NCBI GenBank assembly: GCA_963930655.1
Contig: OZ005613.1
Location: forward strand, 7,572,501 to 7,636,500
DNA: 64,000 nucleotides
Origin: Myrica gale
Lineage: Eukaryota > Streptophyta > Magnoliopsida > Fagales > Myricaceae
Direction of reading: 5' to 3'
Shown in pieces: positions 49,701-60,400 of this stretch. Positions within the stretch are counted from its first letter, which is position 1, and the number at the start of each line of letters is the position of its first letter. The translations under genes were made by a program, and so were the position numbers. The notes under the pieces are model-generated. The model made no database searches, was not told where the DNA came from, and worked only from the letters and a program-made list of their open reading frames with translations.

Positions 49701-50278
49701 TGTTTGCTGAAGAAAGTGAGCAATTCTCCTTTATCATCTCTACCCCTACAAACTTTCAGCAACCAAGCCAAGATACCCACTCTGGCGGTAGAGAGCAGGA
49801 ACAAGGAAAACAATTTTCTAATTAAAATTTTGTCATTTGAAGTTCAAAATTCAAAAATAAAACAAACAAAAATCCTAATCTTTTTAACTGCCACATTTTC
49901 CCGTTACTCTACAGAACACTCGGACCGAAAGACAACAACGATATTAAGAAATTGAAAAGAAAATAAGGACCTTCTCGGCGCCGGGGCCAAACATCTGTCG
50001 GATAAGGGCCATAATCAGGGTTTTCTTGCCGGAACCAGGTGGGCCATAGAAAAGCAAATGCGGGCAGTCCCGCTCCGTCACCTGTTTAAGGTAGAGTAGT
50101 AACTACATGAGGAAACATCGTAGATCATAATTTCGTGCCAACGCAATCGAGGGAACAAGTTATTCGCAAAAAGAGGAGATACTAAGGAGAGTACCAATTT
50201 CTTGAGGTTTTGGGCGATGTCTTGGTGGACCATGACCCGGTCCAACGATTTGGGTCTGTATTTGTCTACCCACAACAT
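43731..50278 (-). CDS. RFC3: Replication factor C subunit 3 (clamp loader small subunit), 11 exons
   Basis: Exons in transcription order: 50195-50278, 49971-50081, 49510-49542, 48367-48535, 47450-47631, 46881-47017, 46637-46735, 45131-45200, 44971-45045, 44762-44807 and 43731-43789. Their sum is 1065 nt, 354 residues, the length I recall for Arabidopsis RFC3 (EMB251). The protein starts MLWVDKYRPKSLDRV, has Walker A FYGPPGSGKKT near residue 40-50, AGSRTIDIELTTLSSTNHVE, Walker-B region VLVLNEVDKLSREAQHSLRR, sensor-1 region CRLILCCNSSSKVTEAIRSR with the SRC motif, SGFAARIAEKSNRSLRRAIL, and ends FVAKFMSIYKSFLIATFG. It is an AAA+ subunit of the nuclear RFC complex that loads PCNA at primer ends. 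All introns are GT-AG except that after exon 8, which begins GC (AAG/GCAAGA). No breaks. An upstream in-frame ATG at 50344 exists, but the family start is 50278. Introns carry a hAT MITE, a SINE, a hairpin and tandem repeats. Confidence 0.97.
44177..44317. mobile_element. hAT-like MITE, 141 bp, in an RFC3 intron
   Basis: Ends CAGGGATAAAGCTAGG and, read inward from the right, CAGGGATGAAGCCAAG (13 of 16 matching). Flanks are CATGGCCC (44169-44176) and CATGACCC (44318-44325), an 8-bp duplication with one mismatch. Located in the last RFC3 intron, just after a GA-rich microsatellite (44134-44163). Confidence 0.75.
45960..46110 (-). mobile_element. tRNA-derived SINE in an RFC3 intron
   Basis: On the minus strand: A box TGGTGCAGTGG (complement of 46087-46097), B box GAGTTCAAACC (complement of 46045-46055), a long C-rich run (complement of 45979-46001), then an A-rich tail (complement of about 45942-45972). 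It has the same layout as the SINE at 826-941 and is inserted in the same sense as RFC3. Confidence 0.75.
47080..47232. repeat. Perfect 68-bp inverted repeat with 17-nt loop
   Basis: 47080-47147 and 47165-47232 are exact reverse complements (68 of 68), with loop 47148-47164. It lies wholly inside the RFC3 intron between exons 5 and 6. The arms begin AACAATGGTGATCTACTTAA and are not otherwise repeated in the window. A transcript in either sense would fold into one long perfect hairpin. Confidence 0.97.
49258..49460. repeat. Tandem repeat in RFC3 intron 3 that includes a copy of exon 6 sequence
   Basis: A 27-bp sequence starting TAGATAGTTTCACC occurs at 49258-49284 and 49378-49404 (120-bp spacing). 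Between them AACTAGTATTATTGAAAT-type units repeat. A 30-bp stretch at 49421-49450 (AGTCTCAAATGACAATATGG and ten more) is identical to RFC3 exon 6 at 46895-46924. Confidence 0.9.
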
Positions 50279-50344
50279 CTTCGTCTTCAAGGCTTCACCT
50301 GCAGCGCTGTGTAGCGAGAATGTAACATATATCGGAGAGGGCAA

Positions 50345-50648
50345 AAGTGGCGGGAAAGAAAGATGTTAGGGTACAACCCGAGAGACCCGGGCCTCGCTGA
50401 AATGTATAATTCCGGTAGAATTTCGGATTTTTTTTATGGCTCAATAACGCTGAGTTTTTCGTCTTGATTAAAAAATATATATTTAATTTTCGGGCGTTTC
50501 GTTTCAAAATTTTAGTAAAATTTTATAATGATATTAAAAAAAGATGATATTAGAAGGGATGAATGAGTTATAAAAATAAAAATAAAATTTTAAAATATAT
50601 TTAATAAAAATAAAATATTATTAAAATTTTGATTTGACAAAAACCGTA
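50345..50648. mobile_element. RFC3 upstream region with an AT-rich MITE
   Basis: RFC3 5-prime flank. From about 50490 to 50640 the sequence runs GGGCGTTTCGTTTCAAAATT to TTAAAATTTTGATTTGACAA, with TAAAATTTTA motifs like the other MITEs. Its ends are imperfectly inverted. Confidence 0.4.
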
Positions 50649-53453
50649 TTAATTACTCTTACCATTGATCTAAGATAAAGTTTTGTCTTAAAGTGATTCG
50701 TGAGATCTATAACTAGTATTGAAATAATCATTCTATTAGGTCTTTATAGGTAAAATCTTACATTGCCAAATTAAAACACGTCGGATCCAATTTTCAATTA
50801 TCAAGTGTCCTATTAATTTAAAACCTAACTTAATAGGCGCCCCATCACATATTCCTTGCCACGTCATATATTCAGTCATTTAAAAAATTTTAACACGTCA
50901 GTGCAGATCTCTAAAATCATGAAGGCAGCTTCGTCAGTGAAATTTCTCACCTCACTCTCACATTTTGGGTTTCATTCGACAACCGCTAAAGCCTTAGCAG
51001 AGTTCATCGCCGAATTGAAGAAAGTTCCAGGTACGGTTTCTCCATCTTCTTCTTCTTCTTTCATGCCACAAGATTTTCATCTTCTTCACCAGTCGATCTG
51101 CATAGAGATGTTAGGTGGTCCCGCCCATGTGGGGACCTCGTGACCTTGGCTTCACTTGGTGTCTTTTGTTTTAAAGGTGTAGGGTTTTGTCTCATGTGCG
51201 GTAGATGAGAGAGAAAATCAGAAAAAGGAAGATACGTGTGGCGACGAAGAGAAGAAAAACGGAAGAGAATTTTCAGCCTACTTCCGTCAAAAATTGAAGG
51301 GTCATTTGTGGTCCGTTTTTGTTGAAATTTCAGTATGTCAGTCTTGCCGATGAGAGCTTCGATTTGACTGATGTTGATCGTAGAGATTCCTCTTTAGTTG
51401 ATTGGTACTTTTATTCACTTGGTGAAATCTCTCTTTGTTGTTATTGCTGCAATCCACTTTAAAGTAATGATATATGGTGTAATCCAAGAATATATTTATT
51501 CTTGATGTGTTGGTAGCCTCTGGAGGTTGTTCTAGAGAGAATGATTGTAATCCCATTATTGTTGATAGTGGAAGTTTGACTGGACTAGGTCCCGTGGTTT
51601 TTCCCTTCGCATTGGAGGGTTTTCCACGTAAAAATTATGGTGTCTCCTTTTGTGGTTGCTTGAATATATTTTCTGCTTGATTGTGAGTTGCCTAGTTGAT
51701 TTGCACAGTTGCCTAGTTGATTTGCACAAAGGAGGTAGGGTAGAAATTATTCCGTTGTGTTGTCTTTTATTGGTGTTCACCCTAACAAGAGATCCATTTG
51801 TCGAGCTCAACCCCAGCTACACCACCTTCTCAAAAATTCGACCCGACGCAAAGTCCCAACTCTTTTTGCTCTTCCATTCCTTAAATTACGATTCAATTTG
51901 ATCTCATTTATAAAAGAACAGAGAATGTGGAGCTAGCTGATTAGTTTCAGTCATTCTCACCATGAATTTAAGTTCCTTTGAGAATTCACGAATATGCTAT
52001 TCTTAATTGTATGATGGTGCCGTTCTCAGTTGTTTGAAGTTTTAGTCGTCAAGATTGCATGAAATTGGTCACTTCCGGTGTTATCCCTCAGAGGACTCAA
52101 GTGGAGGGGCGAACTCCTTAGACAAAATAACATCTCAAAAATTTTTCCTACGTAATGCAAAAAGTGTCTTAGAGTTAAATTATCGAAAATTAAGGAATAA
52201 AAATATTAAAGATATTTAAATACACGTACCAAACTATTTGCTGAGACTGTGAGATTGCAATTAGATCCTACGATTTTGCATATTTTGAAAACGTTGAAAA
52301 TAGATTCGTTCTCAATAGTTTCAAAAATTTTCCTCTCGACGTATACCACCATACTAGAAGACTCCAAGCTCACTGACTTTTTTTTAATAAAAAATGTATC
52401 CATTATCTAAACGGAATAAAATGAAAATAAACAAATTACAAATTCAAATTCAAATTCAATTTCAATTTTTAAAACTTCTAAAAAACCAACAGAACCAACA
52501 TAAACTCTAACCTAAGGCCCTGACCTCCAATTTCCAACAATTCACAAAAATCACCTTCCAACATCAACCAACAATCCACTAGATCATTTTCCAAATTTCT
52601 AATAGGGTTTTAGGATACAAATTACCTAAATAAGCCCATCACCAAGCAAAAATCGAGCTTTAAAATTAACCTGAAAAAATAATTGAGCAGTGTTCATTCG
52701 ACAACAAATCAACAAATATTCATTGCCAACAATTGAAAATGCAAAGCAACTTTCCTTCGAATATAATTGCAAATATTTGACATGAACCCATTGCATTTTC
52801 TTTCTGCTAAATATATATAAAATTGCATGCATTTATAACCAAGGGGGCGAACCCCTGGCTTGCCACCCCTTTGGTCCTCCACTTTTCTCCCTACTGGATC
52901 TGAAGCTGCGTTTTTTAAATTTCATCTCCATTTGGCTACATTTGTGAAAAGAAGTTGCAAGAAATTTTTATTGTCTCCAGCATTGTGTCTCCGCATAGAG
53001 CTAGATTGACGGACTTTCTTCAAGTAGTAGCTATTGAAATTTGAATTTTAGTCATGAAGAAGCTCGGTGATGAGCTCTGCTAAGGCTTTAGGGGGGGTGT
53101 CAAATGAAACATGAGAGTGAGATGAGAAATTTCACCAAATAAGCTGCCTTCGTGATTTCAGAGATCTACGCTAACGTGCAAAACACAAATTTTAAATGAC
53201 TGAATATATGACTCGACAAGAAATATGTGATCTGGCAGCTATTAAGTTGGGTTTTAAATTAATGGGGCACGTGGCAGTTGAGGATTAGGTCAAACATGTC
53301 CCAATTTGGCTACATAATATTTTACCGCTAAGGGCCTTTCGAAATGACCATTTCAGGACTAGTTGTGGACCCTAGGGAACACTTTAGGAAATACTTTACC
53401 CTAAGGACCGATTTGGGATTAAGTCTTACTCTAGGGATTTGTGGAGTAATTAA
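50649..53453. mobile_element. 2.8-kb element with long (about 370-400 bp) imperfect inverted ends, MULE-like
   Basis: Left arm about 50649-51020 and right arm about 53060-53453 are reverse complements with many mismatches but long exact blocks. Exact blocks include a 22-bp one at 50863-50884 against 53191-53212, 17 bp (CTAAAGCCTTAGCAGAG) at 50986-51002 against 53075-53091, and outermost TTAATTACTC against GAGTAATTAA. Very long inverted ends are typical of Mutator-like elements, but I found no 9-bp duplication and no transposase. The interior holds a piece resembling a copia LTR (about 51570-51650) and a 21-bp tandem duplication GTTGCCTAGTTGATTTGCACA (51687-51728). The open frame at 50919 is within the arm and shows no family. 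Confidence 0.6.
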
Positions 53454-54021
53454 GCCTATATATTTTAACCTGGGTCAAAACTACCCAGGTCTCTTAGTCC
53501 ACGACGCCCCCTACCCCACTCTTCTCCTTTCTCTCTCCCTCCTTCCATTCTGCGACCTTGTCTCCCTCGATCTCTTTCTCTCACTGTCTCATAAACACAC
53601 AATATCTCTCACCGTCCAGCCACCATTGTTGTAACACCCGAGATTTTATTTTAAAATTATTTGAATTTTTTATTTGATATTTGAAATTTGAGTTTAGGGG
53701 TGTAAGTTCGGTCCAGCTACCGGAGGAGCTCCGGCTCCAGGAAGCTGAAGTCTATAGATTCCAAGAACCGGAATTACAGAAGTTTCTGGAGGTGAAACCG
53801 GAACATGAAGTTTCTGACGGTTCAACGAAAAACTGGTTCCATTTATTTTATTTTATTTAACTTAATATTTAAACCATGTTGTTCTATTTAAAATAGAACG
53901 ACGTCGTTTAATATTTTTTTAATATATATATACACAGTAGATCATCCACGATTTTTTGAAAAAACCCTAGGTCCCTGGAGTCCCCCCTCTCCAGCTCTCC
54001 TTCAGGCCTTCGCGACTGCTT
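53454..54021. other. Spacer upstream of the trihelix pseudogene
   Basis: Contains TGTAACACCCGAGATTTTA at 53630 (LTR-like start without a partner) and a GGGGTGTAAGTTCGG block at 53697 of hAT-end type followed by CCGGAACC-rich sequence. No gene recognised. Confidence 0.4.
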
Positions 54022-54290
54022 TCTCTCTCTCTCTCTCTTACTCTCAGTCTCTCTCTCTCTATCACTCTTTGTCTGAGCTCCGTCTTCTCCAGTGTCTTCA
54101 ACCACCGCTGATGTTCGTTGTATGTCTCTCTATCTCTATCTCTATGTCTCTATCTTTGTCTCTGTCTATTGATCTCTCTATCTCTTGGTCTCTCTGTCTC
54201 CATCCCTTTATCTATTTATCTCTCGATCTCTCTCTCTCTTTCTCTCTCTATTTTAACAGATTTGTTCTCTCTCTCTCTCTATTATGAATA
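54022..54290. repeat. CT/CTAT-rich microsatellite tract
   Basis: Runs of TCTCTCTC and TCTATCTC with interruptions. Leucine/serine-rich frames across it are not genes. It may be part of the trihelix gene 5-prime UTR or promoter. Confidence 0.75.
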
Positions 54291-55708
54291 TGTTGTGAAT
54301 TGGGAGGCTTGTTTACACTGATGGACTCGAGAAGAGAAGGAAAGTTGAAAAAATTAGTGTTGTGAAAAAACAAGCGGTATATGGTTTTCCACTGGAGTTG
54401 GATAAGAAGATTAGGATGATCTGCTTATGCTAATTGATTGGGTGAATTGTGGTTTAATGTGTCAGCTTATGGGATTTTGTAGCAGATACTCGATATATTC
54501 AAATCAGAAGGAAAACATTGCTCTTAATATTAGTTTTACCTATGAAGCAACTTAATTTCAGCCATTAAAATATTTAGGTTTGTTATTTGTGCATAGTGAC
54601 ATGCCATTCGTTCTACTTGTAGATAACAACTGATTAAATGTTTGCCTTATGTTGTTTTGCACTGCATAGAATCTTGAGTACTCCTAAACCACCAAACCTT
54701 CTCTCCACCCACAACAGTGGAAACCCTAATTTTTTTCCGTCAACTTTCCCGGAACAATTAGAGGTTTTCCACGGCAAAAACGATATCTTCCTCACATTGA
54801 AAACCCTAATTAGGGTATGGCTAGTCTGTTTTTTCAATTTTCAATTTCTCTCATTTTGGTGTTGAAAATGGATGACAATGAAGACGATGCAAGGTACCTG
54901 GTAAAAACCTATGCTCTAAATCCCTGCGACCTGTCTCACTGCCCAAGAAATACTACTACCACTACTTCTTATCGTGAGACCCCGAATTTCATTATGCTGA
55001 ATTATGTTATGTATCTATTTTGGGTTTAAATTTGGGGGCTATTATTAGGCCTAATGTAAGAGGTTTTGTTATATTACAAAGACTTATTAAATTTAATGTC
55101 AAGGAGTGCATTTTATTATCTTATAGATGCTGAATTCACCTAAGCAAATTCATTATATTAAAGTATGGATTATGATTATGAAAATCAGTGCATAATTACC
55201 TTATACCGTCACTAGGTAGTCTTAAGCTTCATTAGGAGAACTAAGTAATAAGTTAGTGTGCTTATAGAATAGTTTAATGAAGAACTAAGTGATAAGTTAG
55301 TGTGCTTATAAAGTAGTCCACGTGAAAGAGAGAAAAATAAAATAAAATAAATAAATGAATGAAAGTCTAGTGAAGTGGGTGTTTCACGTGAATGGCAAGG
55401 AAGTGAGAAAGAGAAGACCAAAGTAAAGCCAAAGAAGATAAAGAGAAGGAGACAAAGCATTAATTACATGACATGACATGTAGAGCAAAGAAAGTCAAGA
55501 GAAGTGGGATGGAAGAGAGTTCACGTGAAAGGCTAGTGAGGCAAGAAATGAGAAAACAAAAAGAGGGGACAATACATTAAATGAACTGACCATGTCACAT
55601 GGGCAAAAAACAACACACTCATTTCACTCTTGCACTCACTTCACTCTCGGTTCTCCCCCACAACATCCATTTAGTCACACACAAGAGAGGACCCGAGAGA
55701 TAGGGGAG

Positions 55709-55930
55709 AAGAAGAAGAAGAAGAAGGAAGCCGAGAAGGAGAAGAGGGAAGAAGGAAAAGAAGAAGAAGAAGAAGAAAAAGAAGAGGAAGAGGAAGGAAG
55801 CCGAGAAGGAGAAGAGGGAAGAAGGAAAAGAAGAAGAAGAAGAAGAAAAAAAAGAAGAGGAAGAGGAAGGAAGCCGAGAAGGAGAAGAGGGAAGGAAAGA
55901 AGAGAAGAAGAAAAAGGGAAGAGGGACTGC
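55709..55930 (+). repeat. Purine-only tandem array, period about 70 bp
   Basis: Three copies of CCGAGAAGGAGAAGAGGGA start at 55731, 55801 and 55873, joined by GAA runs. The plus strand is almost purely A and G for more than 200 bp. The 113-residue Glu/Lys/Arg frame across it is a product of the repeat. Confidence 0.9.
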
Positions 55931-56649
55931 TAAGTGGCTAAGGAGACCTCAACAGCTATAGAAGATAACCAAGGTAAGGGAGATCTATCACTTTGATCAA
56001 AGAAAACCATGGAAAACCGTGAGTTTGATGTGGGTCAAATGCTAGACTAGGTTCGGTTGCCATGCTTTGTTTTTCCTTGCTGCATGTTGGATTTGGTTGT
56101 TGATGATTTGAGAATGGTAGGCAGACATGCAAAGTGTCCTAGAGATGTGGATGAAGGAGGAGAATTTCGGTGCTAGGTTTAATGGCTGTTGATAGGAGCT
56201 TAGGGCAGAAGGTAAACATAGAAAAGATTGTATCTTTGTGCATGTGATGGTCGGCCATGGCAGGGAGTGATCATGCCCTGCGTATAAGACCCCCTTGATG
56301 TTTTCTTTGTGACCTAGATTCACCTCTAAGCTGAGATGCATGTGGGTTTTGTTGAGAGACAAATTGCAGGTGAGGAACTTTCAAGAGATGGTAGGTATGC
56401 ACGGTCAGATTGGGCTAAGGCTTCAAAGGAAACTAGTTGTGCCAAAGGTGTTTGTTGGAAGGCCCAAAAGAAAAGGGTAAATGCAATAGCTTTAGCTTGA
56501 TGAAGATGGAATCATGATTTTGTTGTAAATTTTGAATTGGAGTTGTAAAAGTAGGAAGAATGTGAGAGAATAACTGCTGTTATGAGAAGTTAGAAACCAT
56601 GTTTAAGATTGTTGGAATAGGGAGGTGTTAGTGATCTGTTTTTAGGTAT

Positions 56650-56868
56650 CATCACGCTCGATCAGCGTGCAACTCACGCTCGAGCGCCATTAGGAAAAAT
56701 GTTAAACAGAGTCGTGTCGCTTGACTGGCGCTCGACAGGTGCTCGAGCGGGTTTGGAGGATTTCATACAGATTCATGCTCTCAACAGCTGCTCGAGCGAG
56801 GCTAGATGAAATTTGGACAGAGACTTGGCGCTCGACCGGTGCTCGACTAGAGCTCGAGCGGTGCCTGT
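56650..56868. repeat. Irregular CTCGAGCG / CGCTCGA repeat cluster
   Basis: GCTCGAGCG or close variants occur near 56680, 56738, 56791 and 56852, interleaved with GGCGCTCGAC(A/C)GGTGCTCGA at about 56719 and 56828. It is internal to the solo LTR. Confidence 0.75.
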
Positions 56869-58117
56869 TAAATTTCAGGAAAATGTGGAATCTTTGGAGT
56901 TTTCTATTTTGAAGACTTGTGAAACCCCTAATATCAAGGCTAGCCGACCAAAACCAAGTTAAGGAGTTTATTGAGGGTTTTGGGTGCCTCCTTCCTTTGG
57001 AAAAAGTGTTAAGAGAATTTGTGCTTCAAGTTGGTTTATTCTTCCTCATTCTTCAAGTATAATGGTTCCTTCATGGTGGTGAAGGTATGTTGATGGCATT
57101 GAATTAAATAGCAAGCCCTAGAGTGAAAAAGGCCAAGATGGTCACGGGTTGATCACGTAAATAATGATTTATGTCTATCGGTTATGTTTGGAAGGATTGT
57201 GGACATTGATGTTCATGTGAACTTGAAAACTTGGAGATAAGACCAATGTAACTTAGGTTAAATCATATAGGTCTCAGCAGCAACTATATAACATATCCTT
57301 TGAGGTTTAAGTGATGAAATTGGTAGACATTAGTCCAGGCATGAAATGATGAAAGATATCAAATAAGGGATATTAAGTTAGACGTATTAGAGGTTGCTGA
57401 TTTTGTATGGAATCGTTGATAATGTTGAATCATTACGGATCCCATCTTGGATATTGAGGTTATGAAAGACGATGTTGTAAGATCAAGTTGGAATACCCTA
57501 GGAGTTCACTTAATTTGGAGTTGTTTGATGTGTATGATTGTTGTTTTCAAATTTGCTTTTATAAAAGCTAAAAATGTTTAAAAGAAATTTTAAGTACGAA
57601 TTCATGTATGATTTCACGTAAACGAAATCCCATGTTTAAAAATACGGATTTTGAAATCGAGTACGTATATGAATACTTTGCTTTGAATGATTATTTTTAA
57701 GCGTTAAGTAACGAAAGTAACTCGCTTGTAGGGGAAGACCCATTCTAAGCTCGAGATGATCGAGGTAAGTGAACTTAATTTTTATGAACACTGGAATGAT
57801 ACACAACATGTTTTTATGATCAATCATAACATGTTATTTTTATCAAGCATAACTTGTTTATAACAAAGCATGACAAGATATTTCTCATGAAGCATGACAT
57901 AACATACGCATTTGCATGAAAGCATAGAAGAAGTTTTTGTGCAAATGTAAGCATGAAAGTTTTACGAGATATTTGTTATCAAGCATGACACGTCATAAGC
58001 ATTTGCATGATTTTCTTGAATGAAAGAAAAGAAGTTTTCATGCAAATGAAAGTATGAAAGTTTTATGACAAGTTAAGTTAAGGGGCTATGGTCGGTACCT
58101 TACCATCAATAAGGACA

Positions 58118-58260
58118 CCCATACCGAAGGACGAATGCAAAAAGGATGGGTGATCCTAGAGGTAAGTGCAACCACACTGAAGGACGAATGCGAGAAGGTG
58201 TGGACCTCCAAGGGTCGTGTCTAGCCACTGAAGGATGAATGCGAGAAGGTGGGCTAGCTC
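58118..58260 (+). repeat. Three-unit repeat GAAGGA(C/T)GAATGC
   Basis: GAAGGACGAATGCAAAAAGG (58127), GAAGGACGAATGCGAGAAGG (58179) and GAAGGATGAATGCGAGAAGG (58229), spaced about 50 bp, inside the solo LTR. Confidence 0.8.
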
Positions 58261-58494
58261 GACCAGATGTAATGTCTCCAAGGGAAATAGGGGACAGTTT
58301 CGATAGGAACGCACAACCCTGACTTCAGGGGTTAAATGGAGCGCAAGTAGCCCACAAGATAAGAATCGGATGTTTTCCAAGATCAAGATCTTTACAAGTG
58401 CAAGTATACGTTTTCAAGAGCAAGTGCATGTGCATACATACAAGAAGCATACATGCACATCAAGAAGTCATGATCATGCATGAAGCACATTATG

Positions 58495-58652
58495 TTTACA
58501 AGTGCATGATTTCAAGTTATATTCCCAGTGCATGTTTACAAGTTCATGTTTACAAGTTTCAAGTTTACAAGTACAAGTTCAAGTTCATGTTTACGAGTTT
58601 CAAGTTTACAAGTTCATGTTCATGTTTACAAGCTCATGTTTACAAGTTCTTT
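58495..58652 (+). repeat. Tandem 12-14 bp array (TTTACAAGTTCATG)
   Basis: Imperfect units of GTTTACAAGTTCATG and TTTCAAGTTTACAAG repeat about ten times. Valine/tyrosine/lysine-rich frames across it are artefacts. Confidence 0.85.
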
Positions 58653-60164
58653 TCCTTACTGAGTCGTTTGACTCACAATTTTTAAAATGTATCATTCCAG
58701 ATTTGCCAGGTGTCAAGAGCTCTGAGGATTACCTGACTTAGTAAATATTAGATTGTAATGTTGTTGGTCATAGGCCATTGGGAATGCACTATGGGTCAGG
58801 AGTTGGAGAATGCACAAGAAGCCCTAAGAGTGCTTGATATCATACTGAGGCAGTAAGTTGCTAAACAATAATGTAAGGTATATAAGGATTCAAGATGTGA
58901 TGTAAAGACGTTATGAGTAGGTCAATATAAAGAGGTTTTGATGGAATCCCTTAGGTTATATACCTCAGCCATGCAGCCATGCTATGTAATTAAGATGCTT
59001 ACCCAATTACGAGGAATTCGTTTCGTGTAAGTTGAAGTTTATGTAAATCTCTATGGCCCGTCTCTCTCGGTTGTATGTATATAAAAAAAATTTCCGCTAC
59101 AAGATTAAGAGAAAATGCTGGAACATTCATTGAGTGGATGTTCGCGGCTGTCATTAACCCCTTCGGGTTAGCGTTTAGGGCGTGACACTTATTCTCACCC
59201 AATCGCTAATCTCTACGAAGTGGAAGATGACGAGGAAAATGTCGATGAATTCGATGAAGAGAATGACCAACGAGAGGACGAAGACGACAACGAAGGCGAA
59301 AATCCAAATGGGTACTATCGGAGGATTGAAGAAGATGGTGATTTTAAAAGGTTCCCTAAGAAGAGGAAGCTAAGGACTTCGATTTCCCGTTATGAGGGCA
59401 CGCCCAAGAGTTCAAAACGTTCGTTGTAAGTGAGGAATTCGGAGGTGGAGTGGACATAGCATGGGGTGTTCGTGTTGTTTGAGGTATGAGGGGACAAGTT
59501 TCTTCAACTGGGAAGGAAGAGCTTGAGATTCGAGGACTAGAACGACGTGGCCGAGAAGGACTCGGAGGCGTCGAAGATGGAGATAATCGAGATGCAATGT
59601 AAGACTATGCTAGACAAGCTGAAGAGGAAGTGCAAGAAAGAGAAGGCCAGAGTTGAGGAAATAGGATCGAGTTCTAACAAGTGGGTCTACTTTAAGAAGA
59701 TGGATATGCTAATGGCTTCATCATTGAGGCAAGATTACGGGCTGGTGTGTGGGGTTGATTAGGGGGATTATGTGTTTATGAATACTGGGGTTTTCTTGGA
59801 AAGGTCGAATGAGTTTGATGAGATGAGGGATAGTTCCGGAGAGTGAGAATGAAGAGTATGGAAATGAGTCGGATGGGCTGCCGCCAAAGACAAGGGCGAG
59901 AGGTGGTGTGGAAAGGTCATCCTCTTGTACGGGGTTGGCGGATTCGATTCAAAATTTTGGGGAGATATATGTGAAGATTTAGGGTAGTAAGAGGCAACAA
60001 ATGATGGAGTTGGAGAAGATGAGGTTGGAGTTCCAGAGGAAGTTCAAGTTGCAGAAGAAGCAGATTTTGGAAAGGGCACAAGCAGAGATTGCGAAGTTGC
60101 AGGAAGAAGAAGAGGATGGTGATGATGATGATGATTATGAAGAGAATGTCAGTGAATAATGTTG

Positions 60165-60400
60165 GTGGGCATGTTAACACGTCAGAAAATTTGAAGCGGT
60201 CGACCGGTACATGAAGCGGTTGACCGGTAAATTAAGCGGTCGACCGGTACAAATTTGCTGACGTGTCAGAGAGCTTCGTTAATCATATGGACGGAAGAAC
60301 CATTTTGTCAAACAAAGAAAACTCAAGGACTAAAATTTGAAAATTGAAAGTGAAGGACTAAAGTGAAAAAGTGCCCAAAACCTAAGGACTAAAAAGTGAA
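60165..60400. mobile_element. Foldback MITE, truncated, with triple CGGTCGACCGG centre
   Basis: The right part matches the arm of the element at 35400-35765 (AAATTTGCTGACGTGTCA, ATATGGACGG, AACTCAAGGACTAAA). The left arm is cut to ACACGTCAGAAAATTTG. The hinge holds three tandem AAGCGGT(C/T)GACCGGTA units (60195-60251). It sits directly after the trihelix pseudogene stop. Confidence 0.7.

Larger units (their letters stand above)
54973..59187 (+). mobile_element. Solo LTR (or non-coding LTR derivative), 4.2 kb, inside the trihelix gene
   Basis: Flanked by exact CTTAT duplications (54968-54972 and 59188-59192). Begins CGTGAGACCCCG (one base off TG) and ends TAGGGCGTGACA. A 5-bp duplication with TG-CA-like ends is the mark of LTR retrotransposon integration. 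There is no coding region, and I see no second LTR inside, so it looks like a recombined solo LTR of a large element. LTRs of 4 kb occur in Tekay/Del and Tat/Ogre gypsy groups. It is full of short tandem arrays, listed separately. Orientation is inferred from the TGAGACCCC start. Confidence 0.75.
54868..60159 (+). pseudogene. Trihelix transcription factor (ASIL-like) pseudogene split by a 4.2-kb insertion
   Basis: The left part, 54868-54972, encodes MDDNEDDARYLVKTYALNPC to TTTSY, like the MDD-EDDARYPP start of plant ASIL/trihelix factors. The right part resumes at 59193, SHPIANLYEVEDDEENVDEF, in the same frame once the insertion and duplicated CTTAT are discounted. It continues with an acidic stretch, a basic KKRKLR, and the trihelix DNA-binding domain near 59440-59700 (GDKFLQLGRKSLRFED, QCKTMLDKLKRK, KKEKARVEE, KWVYFKKMDML). 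A C-terminal coiled coil near 60000-60100 (MMELEKMRLEFQRK, QKKQILERAQAEI) and a stop at 60157-60159 follow. These nuclear proteins repress embryonic or seed genes in Arabidopsis. Stops interrupt it: TAA near 59427, TAG and TGA inside the trihelix (two at positions where the family has Trp), and later ones near 59759 and 59846. It is dead even without the insertion. Confidence 0.88.

Noticed and set aside
50919-51143. Small gene starting MKAASSVKFLTSLSHFGFHS
   Set aside because: It lies largely inside the left inverted arm of the MULE-like element, has no family wording and runs into low-complexity serine codons.
54069-54321. Leucine/serine-rich frames suggesting a membrane or signal peptide
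   Set aside because: Produced by the CT/CTAT microsatellite in two overlapping frames.
55592-55933. 113-residue Glu/Lys/Arg-rich open frame
   Set aside because: It lies on the purine-only tandem array in the solo LTR. The frame is open because GAA, GAG and AAG repeats contain no stops.
58398-58741. Two overlapping plus frames of about 80-95 residues
   Set aside because: Both ride on the ACAAGTTCATG tandem array.
53630-59187. One large element from TGTAACACCC to GGGCGTGACA
   Set aside because: The flanks at 53625-53629 and 59188-59192 do not match, whereas CTTAT at 54968 and 59188 do, and the trihelix start at 54868 lies between, so the insertion begins at 54973.
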